From UBA5336 sp039818165 (lineage in GTDB: Bacteria; Pseudomonadota; Alphaproteobacteria; Caulobacterales; Hyphomonadaceae), in the NCBI GenBank assembly GCA_039818165.1, contig JBCBUL010000018.1, positions 1-64,000 on the forward strand: a stretch of 64,000 nucleotides of DNA, read 5' to 3'. The notes below the pieces were generated by a model. The model worked only from the letters and a program-made list of their open reading frames with translations, made no database searches and had not been told where the DNA came from. This document shows, in pieces, positions 48,263-58,357 of the stretch (positions are counted from its first letter, which is position 1; every line of letters begins with the position of its first letter). The translations under genes and the position numbers were made by a program.

Positions 48263-51091
48263 CTACCAGGTATCCCCAAGTCCATCGGCCACCACATCGT
48301 CTTCGCTTGCAGGCGGCTGACCGGGTACACCAAGACCGAGTTCATCCAGCGATCCCGGCAGCACGGCATTGGGATCAGTCGCGCCAGGCAGGACAGGCGA
48401 CTCGCTCGCCACAGAGCGGAATATGTCACCTCCGCTCCCGGAAAGCTGCAGGCCCTGATCGTCATCAAAGGTGAAGCCGGGCTCAGTGCCGGGACGGAAC
48501 GCTTCTTCGATCACCACATCGGTCGCCGGTGTGGGCAGCGTACCGGTACGCGCATCAATGCGCACCATAGAGACCCCGGGCGGTCGGCGGAACGGCAGCG
48601 CTTCTGTATCTTTCATCGCCGTTCGCATAAACGTGCCGAAGATTGGCGCAGCCACAGCAGACCCGCCCTCGGCTTCGCCGAGTGTTCGCGGCGTATCGAA
48701 GCCTACTCGAATGCCCACGACGAGGTCCGGCGAGAAGCCGAAGAACAGAGCATCCTTATAGTCGTTCGTTGTGCCCGTCTTGCCAGCGAGCGGCACGTTC
48801 TGGAGCCCGTCCTTGCGCCGCACGGACGTTGCCGTTCCCCGCTGGATCACCCCTTCCAGCATGTGGACGACCTGATAGGCGACGATGGGATCCAGCACTT
48901 GATCGCGCGTGTCGGGCAGGAGGGGCGGCTCACCGCCCTGCCAGCCATTAGGATCGTTGCAGTCCGGGCAAACCAGTTCGATCGGCTTTGGGGTTTCTTC
49001 GCTTTCTTCGGCGGAGATGCTGGTCGCCGCCTCTTCAAGCGCTGCCACCTGGCAAATGGCATCGCCGACGCGGATCAGGTCGAGCCCCGTATCGTCGCGG
49101 CCATAGCCAAGGCGTGGATCGGTGACACACATGTCCTCGCCATAGCGGTCCTGAATCCGGTCCAGCAAAATGGGCTCAACCTGCTTGCCGCCGTTCACCA
49201 GGGCCGCATAGCCCTTGGCCAGATCCATCATGGTTGCTTCGCCGGCGCCGAGAGACATGGCAAGATAGGGGTCAAGCCGGTCATAAATGCCAACGCGCTC
49301 GCCGAATTCAGACACGGCTTCCATGCCGATGTCCTGGGCGAGACGCACGGTCATCAGGTTTCGCGACTTTTCCAGTCCAAGACGCATTGTGGACAAGCCA
49401 TAGAAACGGCCTTCGGCATAGTTGCCCGGTGCCCAGAAGTCGTCAGCTTCCACATCGAACTCTACGAAGGGTGCGTCCAGCACAAGCGAGGTGGGCGTAT
49501 ACCCGCGCTCCAGGGCAGCGGCGTAGACGAAAGGCTTGAAGGCTGAGCCGATCTGACGGTTGGCCTGGGTCGCCCGGTTAAAGGCGCTTCGGTAAAATGA
49601 AAACCCGCCTGTCATCGCGAGCACCCGGCCCGTATGGGGGTCCATGGCAACCAGTGCACCTTCGGCATCGGGGAGTTGGCGCAGGCTGGCGCGCCCCACC
49701 GGCTCAGTCAGCTCCTCGATCACGGCAAGTGCAGATCCCCGTTTTGGGGACCGCCGAGCTTCATTTTCCAGAGCGATGAGCTCTTCCTCAGTCAGTTCCA
49801 TAGGCTGGCGGTTGAGCTCCACCAACACAACATCGCCAGCGAGGAGGCCCCGCACATCTCCGCCACGGTCGTAGGTGGTCGCCACCCAGTCCACGTCCTC
49901 TTCAAAGAGAACTGTTTCGGTATTATCGGCCAGCCGCACGGTCGCCGTACCGTCTGCGTTCAATCCCGTTACGAGCGCTGCTTCCCACGTACCGTGTCCA
50001 GCGGGCATGGAAAAATCGGCCAGTTTCTGGAGCGCTTCGCCATCGAGTGGGATTTCGCCCAGAGGGCCGCGATACCCATGGCGCCGATCATAGGCCACCA
50101 GGCCCTCGCGCAGGGCACGGGTGGCGGCAAGTTGAAGTTCCGTGTCGATGGTTGTGCGGATAGATAACCCGCCATCGTGCAAGGTTTCTTCACCGTATGT
50201 TTCGAACAGGTCCCGGCGGATTTCCTGGACGAAATATGTGGCCGCTTCGTACTCATCGCCGCGGAAACGGCGCGTGGTGGTCAAGGGCTGGGCAATCGCT
50301 TCATCGGCTTCGGCCTGGGTGACATATCCATCCTCGACCATGCGCCCGAGCACATAGTTGCGCCGTGACAGCAAACGCTCCGGGCGCGTGTATGGATTAA
50401 CGGTCCCCGGGGCTTTGGCCAGCGATGCCAGAATAGCGGCTTCGGAGAGGTTCAGTTCGGGCAGCGACTTGTCGAAGTATTCCAGCGCCGCTGAACCGAC
50501 ACCATAGGAACCGCCGCCGAGATAGATTTCATTTAGATACAGTTCGAGGATTTCGCCCTTGGTGAAAGCGCGCTCCACGCGGCGCGCCAGAACGGCTTCC
50601 TTGATCTTGCGCACCACGGTCTGGTCGCGGGTCAACAGCATGTTCTTGACGGTCTGCTGGGTGATGGTTGAGCCGCCCTGCAGTCCGCCGGAACCGGTCA
50701 GCTTGTTACGTACGCTGTTGAGCACGCCTCGGGTCATGCCGACCCAATCGATGCCTTCATGTTCGAAGAATTTCTTGTCCTCTGCCGAGACAAAGGCCTG
50801 AATCACGTTTTCCGGGATCGATTCATAAGGGACGTAGACCCGGTATTGCGGCGTGCCGTCCGCGCCCATCCCCTGGAACTCGGCAATAAGGCGTCCGTCA
50901 CCGGCGTGCACGCGGGAGGTGATGGGCGGCTCATACTCGGCCAGCTTCTGAACCGTAGGTAGGTCGCGCGAAAGAGAGGCCACAACCACGGCCACGCCGG
51001 CAACGCCGAGAACACCGAGCAGAGCGAAAAAGATCAGGGTGCGCCGAACAAAAGTCCAGTTCAAAAAGCGCCGTGTCTTGGCTGCAGCCAT
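48263..51091 (-). CDS. mrcA: Penicillin-binding protein 1A
   Basis: A bifunctional wall synthase of 942 residues. One membrane helix (about 15-38) is followed by the glycosyltransferase domain, with EDKKFFEHEGID (catalytic Glu) and GSTITQQTVKNM, an OB-like insert, and the transpeptidase domain with Ser in GSAFKPF, SRN, and KTGTTNDYKDA. It is long because of an extended C-terminal part, a usual feature of alphaproteobacterial PBP1A. The gene lies between amiC and prfB on one strand, the conserved alphaproteobacterial order. The start at 51091 gives a short cytoplasmic tail that fits topology. Confidence 0.96.
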   Translation of the reverse strand: MAAAKTRRFLNWTFVRRTLIFFALLGVLGVAGVAVVVASLSRDLPTVQKLAEYEPPITSRVHAGDGRLIAEFQGMGADGTPQYRVYVPYESIPENVIQAFVSAEDKKFFEHEGIDWVGMTRGVLNSVRNKLTGSGGLQGGSTITQQTVKNMLLTRDQTVVRKIKEAVLARRVERAFTKGEILELYLNEIYLGGGSYGVGSAALEYFDKSLPELNLSEAAILASLAKAPGTVNPYTRPERLLSRRNYVLGRMVEDGYVTQAEADEAIAQPLTTTRRFRGDEYEAATYFVQEIRRDLFETYGEETLHDGGLSIRTTIDTELQLAATRALREGLVAYDRRHGYRGPLGEIPLDGEALQKLADFSMPAGHGTWEAALVTGLNADGTATVRLADNTETVLFEEDVDWVATTYDRGGDVRGLLAGDVVLVELNRQPMELTEEELIALENEARRSPKRGSALAVIEELTEPVGRASLRQLPDAEGALVAMDPHTGRVLAMTGGFSFYRSAFNRATQANRQIGSAFKPFVYAAALERGYTPTSLVLDAPFVEFDVEADDFWAPGNYAEGRFYGLSTMRLGLEKSRNLMTVRLAQDIGMEAVSEFGERVGIYDRLDPYLAMSLGAGEATMMDLAKGYAALVNGGKQVEPILLDRIQDRYGEDMCVTDPRLGYGRDDTGLDLIRVGDAICQVAALEEAATSISAEESEETPKPIELVCPDCNDPNGWQGGEPPLLPDTRDQVLDPIVAYQVVHMLEGVIQRGTATSVRRKDGLQNVPLAGKTGTTNDYKDALFFGFSPDLVVGIRVGFDTPRTLGEAEGGSAVAAPIFGTFMRTAMKDTEALPFRRPPGVSMVRIDARTGTLPTPATDVVIEEAFRPGTEPGFTFDDDQGLQLSGSGGDIFRSVASESPVLPGATDPNAVLPGSLDELGLGVPGQPPASEDDVVADGLGDTW

Positions 51092-51239
51092 GGCTACCGT
51101 CCTCAGCTTATTCCGTGCCGGGGTGCACGGCTCAACTTATAGCATCTGTGCGCGGATTTGCACGCCAATTGGACCAGATTAGGGCCGCAAGCGCGCGTGG
51201 AAAAGACGTCACACTCAGTCGAGTCTTCAATGGACTGCA

Positions 51240-52475
51240 TCAGTTCGATGCGAACACCCTGTCTTGGCGATCAAAATACCCGTCAATCGCGCTCGCCACC
51301 GCCTCCATGGACGCTTCACGCCCCTCCGGATCAGAAAGGCGCTCGGCATCCTCAAGGTTGGTCAGGAACCCCATCTCGAGCAACACCGCGGGGACATCTG
51401 GAGCGAGCAGGACGTAGAAACCCGCCTTCCGGTGGGTATTGCGCAAAACGGGTCCGGCATCGGCAAGTTCTGGCAACAGAAGTTCCGCAAAAAGACCGGA
51501 ATTGGTTTTGGTCTCCCGAATGGTGAGCGTTTCGAGGATGCCGGAGACTTCTTCGGACACACCATCTTCGACTTCGATGTCCCAATTATTGCGCTCGGAT
51601 TCCCGGTCGATCCTGCCTTCGCCTCGCTCGGAAATCGTATAGACAGACGCACCGGCGACATCGGAATTGCGCGCGGCATCCGCATGAATCGAGATGAACA
51701 GGTCTGCGCCCCATTCGCGCGCCAGGCTCACCCGGTCTCCCAGTTCGATGAAGCGGTCATCGGAACGCGTCATACGCACCCGGTAGCGTCCCGAGTCCTC
51801 AAGCATGTCCCGCAGCACAAGCGACGCGGACAGCACTACGTCTTTTTCCCGCAACCCGCTCGAGGACACCGCGCCGGGGTCTTTCCCGCCATGGCCAGGA
51901 TCGATCACAACCAGGTATTCTCCGGGACGTGGAGCAGGCTCGAGTACAACCTCCCGCCCCGCCGGAGCCATATCGACACTCGCCAATTGAGGTTGCGGGG
52001 TGCGTCTCTGGCTCGCGAGACGCTCAGAAACCGTTCGTTCCGCCCTGGCGACCGCATGGGAAAAGCGAGCCTCCGATACGGCTGCGAGATCTATGATAAT
52101 GCGATGGCGCGGTTCATCGCCGGCTGGAGGCAATTCGAGTTTTCGCGACACCATCATCGGGCGCGCAAGCGTGAAGGCCAGAAAGCCGTCCTGCCAGCCA
52201 TAACCAGCCACGCCGGTCGCAAGGGAAACATCGCGCTGTGGGCCCGTTGTCGATGCACTCCCGCCGTCAAACGCGACCAGAACCTGACGGGCACCCGTCG
52301 AATTCGAAAGCAACACGTCCGCTTCGATGGGAGACTGGCTCCACAACGTCAGCCGCGTAACCTCGCCGTCCCCGACCACGCGGACATTCTCCACTTGCGC
52401 CAACGCTGGCCCCACCAAAATGGAGATCGCCAGAAACAGCAGGATGGTTCGCAAAAAGTGGATCGATAGCGACAT
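51240..52475 (-). CDS. amiC: N-acetylmuramoyl-L-alanine amidase (AmiC type)
   Basis: Splits the peptide from the glycan in peptidoglycan. The 411 residues carry a signal peptide (about 1-27), an AMIN domain (about 30-130) that targets the septum, and a zinc amidase_3 domain (about 190-400) with VIDPGHGGKDPGA, SIHADA and LEMGFLTN (catalytic Glu). ATG 52475 is used rather than the upstream TTG at 52481. It is upstream of mrcA and divergent from rne. Confidence 0.95.
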   Translation of the reverse strand: MSLSIHFLRTILLFLAISILVGPALAQVENVRVVGDGEVTRLTLWSQSPIEADVLLSNSTGARQVLVAFDGGSASTTGPQRDVSLATGVAGYGWQDGFLAFTLARPMMVSRKLELPPAGDEPRHRIIIDLAAVSEARFSHAVARAERTVSERLASQRRTPQPQLASVDMAPAGREVVLEPAPRPGEYLVVIDPGHGGKDPGAVSSSGLREKDVVLSASLVLRDMLEDSGRYRVRMTRSDDRFIELGDRVSLAREWGADLFISIHADAARNSDVAGASVYTISERGEGRIDRESERNNWDIEVEDGVSEEVSGILETLTIRETKTNSGLFAELLLPELADAGPVLRNTHRKAGFYVLLAPDVPAVLLEMGFLTNLEDAERLSDPEGREASMEAVASAIDGYFDRQDRVFASN

Positions 52476-52891
52476 GGCCAATGGGCGTTTCCGACGGGAC
52501 TCAACTCAGCTTGTGTATGTTCTTGCCATTGGGCAAATTAACCGAACATGTATCGCGGTCGGGCGTACACCTCTCCACTGCCTTTTTCTTTGGAGGGGTT
52601 CCCAAACGATCCGTTCTCATCCATGTAGGTATTGCGCTGAAGGATCAGCCAAACAGACGAATTCCCTGCCCTGCCCGGTTTAGGTGCGCCTATGGCGCTG
52701 CTCCGCAAGGGCCCCGGAAAACGGAAATAAGATGAACACCGAAGCCGGTAGAGACAATGGATTAGGGGAGCGGGTAACCGCGATGCCCTGTCTTGCTCGC
52801 CGCTTCCTGACAAAAACACACACTGGCCCGACGCAAACCGTCCTGAGGAAGCTCCCTCGGCAAGCGCGGCCGGACTACAAGGTACGATTAC
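52476..52891. other. amiC-rne intergenic region with the rne leader
   Basis: About 416 bases that contain divergent promoters and a long leader for rne. Long RNase E leaders are used for autoregulation in E. coli, so this one may be too. An inverted repeat TTGCC-ATTG-GGCAA lies at about 52525-52538. I see no small gene that I would support. Confidence 0.5.
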
Positions 52892-55618
52892 ATGGGAAAA
52901 CTCATGCTGATCGACGCGGCCCACCCGGAAGAAACCCGGGTCGCCGTTGTCACGGATCAACAGGTTGACGATTTCGACTTCGAAACAAAGGGAAAGGAAC
53001 AACTCAGAGGCAATATCTACCTGGCGAAGGTCACCCGCGTGGAACCATCGCTTCAGGCGGCGTTCGTGGAGTATGGCGGAAACCGCCATGGCTTCCTCGC
53101 ATTCTCTGAGATCCATCCTGATTATTATCAATTACCCCAGGCAGACCGCGAGGCCCTGCTGAAAGCTGCCGCCGAGGAGGCTGCAGCCAATGAGGATGAT
53201 GATTTCGACGTCGACGATGATGATGACGAAGATGACGAGGCAGAAAACGACGCCTCCGATGACGATGATCGGGATGATGACGAGGGGGATGACGGCGACG
53301 ACGCGGAACTCGCGAACGCCGACAATTCTGCCTCTGACGAGACCGACGAGACGGACGCGGACGTCGGTGACGAGGTCGCTGGCGACGGCGACGACTTGGC
53401 CGAAGGCGAGGCTGACGAGAAAGGCGCTTCTGGCAAGCCGCGAGCTAAGGCTGCCAATGGTCGGCGCGGCCCAACACGTAAAAAGCGCCCCCCCCGCAAT
53501 TCCTACCTCAGAAAATACAAGATCCAGGAGGTGATCCGCCGCCGTCAGGTGATGCTTGTCCAGGTGGCCAAGGAAGAACGCGGCAACAAGGGCGCCGCAT
53601 TGACGACGTATCTGTCATTGGCCGGGCGTTACTCGGTCTTAATGCCAAATACACCGCGCGGAGGCGGCATTTCCCGCAAGATCGCCAACGGGGCTGACCG
53701 CAAGCGACTGAAGTCCATCGTCGGTGAACTTGATATGCCCGAAGGCATGGGCCTGATTGTGCGGACCGCGGGCGCGAAGCGCACCAAGACCGACATCAAG
53801 CGCGACTATGATTATCTGATCAAACTCTGGGACCAGATTCGCGAAAAAACGCTGACCTCCATGGCGCCCTGCCTCGTGAATGAAGAAGGTGGATTGGTCC
53901 ACAGGGCTTTGCGGGACATGTTCGACAAAGAGATTGAAGAGGTCCTGATTCAGGGCGAGCACGCCTATCGCGAGGCGAAAGATCTCTCCAAGATGATCAT
54001 GCCGAGCCAGTCCCGGAAGGTAAAACACTGGACCGACCCAGTGCCCGTTTTCGTCGACCACAATATCGACGAACAGCTCAACAGCATTTTTAAGCCGGAA
54101 GTGCGTCTTAAGTCCGGCGGCTATCTGGTGATCAACCAGACCGAAGCTTTGGTCGCGATCGATGTGAACTCGGGCAAGGCCACCAAGGAACGAAATATCG
54201 AGCAGACAGCCCTGCGGACCAATCTGGAGGCCGCTGAGGAAGCGTGCCGCCAGATGCGCCTGCGGGATCTGGCAGGACTCGTCGTGATCGACTTCATCGA
54301 CATGGACGAGAACAAGCATAACCGCTCCATCGAAAAGGCAATGAAGGAGCACCTCAAAATCGACCGGGCGCGCGTTCAGTGCGGGCGGATCTCGCAGTTC
54401 GGTCTCATGGAAATTTCCCGCCAGCGTCGCCGCGCGGGCTTTCTCCAGGCGACATCGGACCCTTGCCCGGCCTGTAACGGCACCGGCCGCGTCCGCAGCG
54501 TCGAGAGCGCTGCCCTGCAGCTGCTACGGGCCATTGAAGCACGGGCCGCCACGGGTGGTTTGAAATCCATCACCGTCGAAGCTCCAACCGATGTCGCGCT
54601 TTACCTGTTGAACCACAAGCGGGACAAAGTCGCAGCGATTGAAGACCTTGCTGGGTTTGCGATCACAGTCACCTCGTCGGACTCCATGCTGGCGGGGGAT
54701 TTCACGCTCCATGCCGAAAAAGACCCCCATGCGAAGCCGAGGCCCAAGCGCAATCGCCGCAAGACGGCTGCGCCCGATCCAGCCGACACGATTTCCGATC
54801 TCGACGTCATCGACGAGGATGACGATGACGCAGACGAGGGGCCATCCTCTCCTGTCCAAGCGGACGGTGAAGATGATGGCGAGGGCGGTGGCCGCCGCAA
54901 GCGTCGTCGCCGAGGCCGCCGGGGTGGTCGTCGCCGTCGCCGCGAAGAAAGCGATGTCGACACCGTCAAGGCCGTGGCAGATGTGCCAGATCTCGAGCCG
55001 ATTGACCCAAGCAGCCTGACCCGACCGAAAGGCGATATCATCCCTGAGGACGGCGGCGCATTCCTGGATGGCGTATCACTGATGGCCGCTGAGATGCTGG
55101 ACAATCCTGAGCAAGCCGAAACGGAATTGGCTGAGGCCGTCGCAGCCGCTGAGCCCGCTCAAGGCGAACAGAGTCGCGGTGAAGACACGCCGGGGGATGG
55201 CGAAGGCGCACCGCGCAAACGTCGCCGCCGCCGTCGTGGTGGGCGCAATCGGAACCGGGATGGAGCGGAAAACGGTACCGAGACCGAAGCCGACTCAAAT
55301 GTCACGCCCGAGAGCGACAATGATGCTGAGGCTCCCGCAGCCCCTCCGGCTGATGACGCCCTTCAGACGGCTCCAGACGCGCCTGCATCTGAGACTGAGC
55401 CAGTTGCAGAGGCCGCAAGCGAAGACGCGCCATCTGAAGCTCCTTCGGAGCCGGAACCTGCCGAGTCGGAAGAAAAGCCCGTGCCTGCGGAAGTCGAGGC
55501 TGCTGCGCCCGTCGCCGAAGCCGCGCCAGAAGCTGAAGAGCCTGCGGCAGCAGCCTCCGAACCTGCCAAGGAAACGAAACCCCGCCGACGGGGCTGGTGG
55601 AACCGAAAACGCGCCTGA
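52892..55618 (+). CDS. rne: Ribonuclease E
   Basis: The endoribonuclease that starts mRNA decay and anchors the degradosome. The 908 residues have an S1 RNA-binding domain interrupted by a very acidic insert (about 95-190, mostly Asp/Glu) as in other alphaproteobacteria, then a 5' sensor/RNase H-like part, DNase I-like catalytic site (IDVNSGK and VIDFIDMDEN Asp residues), the zinc-link CPAC, and a long disordered C-terminal half with Arg-rich patches and an Ala/Pro/Glu tail that ends in a basic, Trp-containing segment. The start at 52892 has AAGG upstream. Divergent amiC and downstream gene order fit the family. Confidence 0.97.
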   Translation: MGKLMLIDAAHPEETRVAVVTDQQVDDFDFETKGKEQLRGNIYLAKVTRVEPSLQAAFVEYGGNRHGFLAFSEIHPDYYQLPQADREALLKAAAEEAAANEDDDFDVDDDDDEDDEAENDASDDDDRDDDEGDDGDDAELANADNSASDETDETDADVGDEVAGDGDDLAEGEADEKGASGKPRAKAANGRRGPTRKKRPPRNSYLRKYKIQEVIRRRQVMLVQVAKEERGNKGAALTTYLSLAGRYSVLMPNTPRGGGISRKIANGADRKRLKSIVGELDMPEGMGLIVRTAGAKRTKTDIKRDYDYLIKLWDQIREKTLTSMAPCLVNEEGGLVHRALRDMFDKEIEEVLIQGEHAYREAKDLSKMIMPSQSRKVKHWTDPVPVFVDHNIDEQLNSIFKPEVRLKSGGYLVINQTEALVAIDVNSGKATKERNIEQTALRTNLEAAEEACRQMRLRDLAGLVVIDFIDMDENKHNRSIEKAMKEHLKIDRARVQCGRISQFGLMEISRQRRRAGFLQATSDPCPACNGTGRVRSVESAALQLLRAIEARAATGGLKSITVEAPTDVALYLLNHKRDKVAAIEDLAGFAITVTSSDSMLAGDFTLHAEKDPHAKPRPKRNRRKTAAPDPADTISDLDVIDEDDDDADEGPSSPVQADGEDDGEGGGRRKRRRRGRRGGRRRRREESDVDTVKAVADVPDLEPIDPSSLTRPKGDIIPEDGGAFLDGVSLMAAEMLDNPEQAETELAEAVAAAEPAQGEQSRGEDTPGDGEGAPRKRRRRRRGGRNRNRDGAENGTETEADSNVTPESDNDAEAPAAPPADDALQTAPDAPASETEPVAEAASEDAPSEAPSEPEPAESEEKPVPAEVEAAAPVAEAAPEAEEPAAAASEPAKETKPRRRGWWNRKRA

Positions 55619-55657
55619 TCGGCTGTTTTGGCCGATTCTGACAGAGTCAGGGTCGGC

Positions 55658-56695
55658 CTAAGCGCGCCCGATCCGCTCGCGCGCAATTCTGTCTGCGACG
55701 AGGTTAGTGGACACGTTTTCGCTGAGCGCCTTATCCATGACATCGCAAAGCGTTGCGATCATGGCGTCGAGCTTCTGGTCAACCCAGGCTCGGTCATAGT
55801 CGCCGCGAATCTCTGCGGCGACATTGATGATGCCACCACCATTGATGACATAGTCAGGGGCGTAGAGGATCCCGCGCCGACGCAGGAACTCCCCCATTTC
55901 CGGGATAATCAGCTGGTTGTTCGCACCGCCCGCGATCACCTTCGCTTTGAAACGCTCGAGTGTTGCATCATTGACGATGGCCCCTAGCGCATTGGGCGAA
56001 AACACGTCGACGTCCTGCTCGTAAATCTCGTCCGGCGGGACGATTGTTGCGCCCGTCGTTTCGGCCACGTGTTTCAACGCAATGGGATCCACATCGCTGA
56101 TGAAGAGCTTCGCGCCAGCAGCGGCGAGGTGTTCGCAAAGATATCCACCCACCGAGCCAACGCCCTGCACCGCCACAGAGCGGTCCGACAATTCATCGCT
56201 CCCAAAAGCACGTTCCACGGCAGCCTTCAGTCCGCGGAAAACACCAAGTGCGGTAACCGGTGAGGGATCGCCGCTGGCATCTGCGCCTTCGCCCAGCCCG
56301 GCCGCGAACTTCGTTTCTTCCCCGGCGATCTGAATGTCTGCGACGTCTATGCCGACATCTTCGGCAGTGTAGTACCGGCCCTGGAGACTCTCGACGGCGC
56401 GACCAAAGGCGCGGAAGAGGTCAGGCGTTTTGTCTGTGTGACTGTTGCCCCAAATGACCGCCTTCCCGCCCCCGAGTTCCAGACCCGCCATCGCGTTCTT
56501 GTAGCTCATTCCCTGAGACAGTCGCAGTACATCGGTCAGCATCTGGGCGCCAGAGTCATAGTTCCACATCCGACATCCGCCCGCACTGGGCCCGAGGTGG
56601 GTGGAGTGGATCGCGATGATGCACCGTAGCCCCGTTTCGGCATCGTGGAAGGCGTGGACGCCCTCATGGGCATCGAAAGCTAGATCGTCAAACAT
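55658..56695 (-). CDS. Glu/Leu/Phe/Val dehydrogenase (leucine dehydrogenase-like)
   Basis: A 345-residue NAD-dependent amino-acid dehydrogenase. It has the catalytic Lys in MSYKNAMAGLELGGGKAVI, the Gly-rich substrate loop GPSAGGCRMW, and a Rossmann motif VQGVGSVGGYL for NAD. The size and motifs fit leucine/phenylalanine dehydrogenases more than the longer glutamate dehydrogenases. It would remove the amino group from branched-chain amino acids. It lies just after rne, tail to tail (39 bases apart). Confidence 0.93.
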   Translation of the reverse strand: MFDDLAFDAHEGVHAFHDAETGLRCIIAIHSTHLGPSAGGCRMWNYDSGAQMLTDVLRLSQGMSYKNAMAGLELGGGKAVIWGNSHTDKTPDLFRAFGRAVESLQGRYYTAEDVGIDVADIQIAGEETKFAAGLGEGADASGDPSPVTALGVFRGLKAAVERAFGSDELSDRSVAVQGVGSVGGYLCEHLAAAGAKLFISDVDPIALKHVAETTGATIVPPDEIYEQDVDVFSPNALGAIVNDATLERFKAKVIAGGANNQLIIPEMGEFLRRRGILYAPDYVINGGGIINVAAEIRGDYDRAWVDQKLDAMIATLCDVMDKALSENVSTNLVADRIARERIGRA

Positions 56696-56740
56696 GCGCC
56701 GCGCTTAACGCCACAGCCCCCCGGCGGTCAACGTGCTTGT

Positions 56741-57799
56741 TCAAGGAGTACTCTGTGAAGGCGCCCATGGGATGGCAGGCGCTCCGCTGGGCAAGTCACT
56801 GGCAGGGTCGAGCAGGAAAGCCAGCGTATCCGCATGGACGCGCTCGGAATCCAGATCTCGCAGGATCATGTGGTAGCCGTTTTCGTAGTAGGCGGTCCTT
56901 GCGTGGGTCGGCAGCACCTTGGCAGAGCGCGCCATGGCGTTGGGCGGAATGACAATGTCCTTCGCGCCATAGGTCACGAAAACAGGGATACCTGCCGGAA
57001 TGTTTGAGACGCGGTCATGGGCGGTTTCCATGAGCGATACCACGCCATGGACCTGATCGATCCGGTTTTCCCGGGTCATGTTGGGGTGAGCCCACATTTC
57101 GCGGAGCATCTCGATATTGTCCGTGGGTTCAATTCTCACCACGCGACGCGGTGGCGTCACCACCCAGCCTGGACGCACGCGCGCAGACACCCACAGGCTG
57201 GCCTGGTAGGCTAGCGGCAACGCTCCCCAACCGCGAAACCCCGGACCGGACAACACCAAAAGATCAGCATCCGGCACATCGTCTGAGCCGAACGCAGACG
57301 CAGCGACTGCGCCTCCCATGGAAATGCCAACCACCGCAATTCGTGTGTCTGGGTGACGGTCTCGCGCGATACGCACCGCTGCGCGAAGGTCCTCGCGCAT
57401 GAGTTCTTCTTTCGGCCACAACCCTTTGTGCGGGGAGCGGCCAAAACCCCGGTGGTCATAGGCATAGGTTGTCACGCCGCGCTCGGCCCAATAGGGCGCC
57501 GCCATGTGGAACGCATTGGCCCAATCGTTCATCCCGTGGAGCCCCACCACCACAACATCGGGCTCTCCTTCGGCCTCCCAAACTGTGAGCCCGAGCTCAG
57601 CGCCATCAAAACTGATGAATCGCTCATTTGCGGGATCGAACTGGGGCGCTGGCGGCATCTCAATCTCCAATTGACCCCGTGTAACCGGCGAGCATGCGGG
57701 GATAGGCAACGCCAGGATAGCGATCAAAGCCAGGATCGCACCGAAGCCCGTAAGGCCGGCACGACCTCCGTTTCGAACCAGGGATTGGCTTTTAGCCAT
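56741..57799 (-). CDS. Alpha/beta hydrolase (monoacylglycerol lipase-like), possible lipoprotein
   Basis: A 352-residue hydrolase with a serine nucleophile in GISMGGAVAAS (about 173), a lid region, and the later Asp/His of the triad (for example YGAKDIVIPP and the C-terminal NGYHMILRD). The N-terminus has a hydrophobic segment ending LPIPAC, so it may be a lipoprotein, although Pro at -2 is unusual. It resembles monoacylglycerol lipase/lysophospholipase proteins. Its first 76 bases overlap the end of the UDG-family gene in another frame; no better downstream start is available without losing the signal. Confidence 0.88.
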   Translation of the reverse strand: MAKSQSLVRNGGRAGLTGFGAILALIAILALPIPACSPVTRGQLEIEMPPAPQFDPANERFISFDGAELGLTVWEAEGEPDVVVVGLHGMNDWANAFHMAAPYWAERGVTTYAYDHRGFGRSPHKGLWPKEELMREDLRAAVRIARDRHPDTRIAVVGISMGGAVAASAFGSDDVPDADLLVLSGPGFRGWGALPLAYQASLWVSARVRPGWVVTPPRRVVRIEPTDNIEMLREMWAHPNMTRENRIDQVHGVVSLMETAHDRVSNIPAGIPVFVTYGAKDIVIPPNAMARSAKVLPTHARTAYYENGYHMILRDLDSERVHADTLAFLLDPASDLPSGAPAIPWAPSQSTP

Positions 57800-58311
57800 G
57801 CATTATTCCTCCAACTCGGATGCGGCGCCGTGAACACTCCCTCACTTAAGAAGTCTCTCCAGCTTGCAACAGTCGCCGTCAGGCTTTTTTTGGCTTGGCC
57901 GCCCAGATGCCACTTTTGGCTATATCCACCGACCAGGAGCGTGACCTTGATGTTGGGGAGCCGCGCAAGCAAGCCCTCCCGCCATTCTGAAGCGCACCGC
58001 TTCATGGGTGGCAGGTCACCACCATTCTTGTCATAGCCGGGAAAGCAAAACCCCATCGGAACAATTGCGATGCGGGAGGCGTCGTAAAATTCGTCCTCTG
58101 TCACGCCCATCCAATCGCAAAGGCGCACACCAGAGGGGTCTGTAAAGGGTCTGCCCGATTGATGCGCCAGGTTTCCCGGCGCCTGCCCCGCCACAAGGAT
58201 ACGCGCGGTTTCGCTGACCTGAAAGATCGGGTTGGGGCGTATCGACATATCGTCCTTACACAGCGTGCAAGCGCGAATGCGCGCGAGATAGGAATTGAGG
58301 TATTCTGCCAT
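57724..58311 (-). CDS. Uracil-DNA glycosylase-family protein
   Basis: A 195-residue protein of the UDG superfamily (short, UdgX/mismatch-like group). Features are LVAGQAPGNLAHQSGRPF (active-site loop), the Phe/Tyr stacking strand FCFPGYDKNGGD, and a C-terminal loop HPSWRNN where the His sits. It contains a CTLC pair at the N-terminus (Cys 14 and 17), which may be metal-related, but a full Fe-S set is not obvious. The start at 58311 was chosen because homology begins there. It overlaps the hydrolase gene by 76 bases. Confidence 0.86.
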   Translation of the reverse strand: MAEYLNSYLARIRACTLCKDDMSIRPNPIFQVSETARILVAGQAPGNLAHQSGRPFTDPSGVRLCDWMGVTEDEFYDASRIAIVPMGFCFPGYDKNGGDLPPMKRCASEWREGLLARLPNIKVTLLVGGYSQKWHLGGQAKKSLTATVASWRDFLSEGVFTAPHPSWRNNAWLKANPWFETEVVPALRASVRSWL

Positions 58312-58357
58312 GCTCCCATATTTGACCCTGAATGAGCAGACGCCAAGGAGCCATCTC

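Noticed and set aside
51264..52469. 401-codon plus-strand ORF opposite amiC
   Set aside because: Antisense reading; amiC has signal peptide and catalytic motifs, this frame has none.
53190..53440. Asp/Glu-rich tract in RNase E as a frameshifted or chimeric segment
   Set aside because: Acidic S1-domain inserts are usual for alphaproteobacterial RNase E, and the frame is continuous on both sides.
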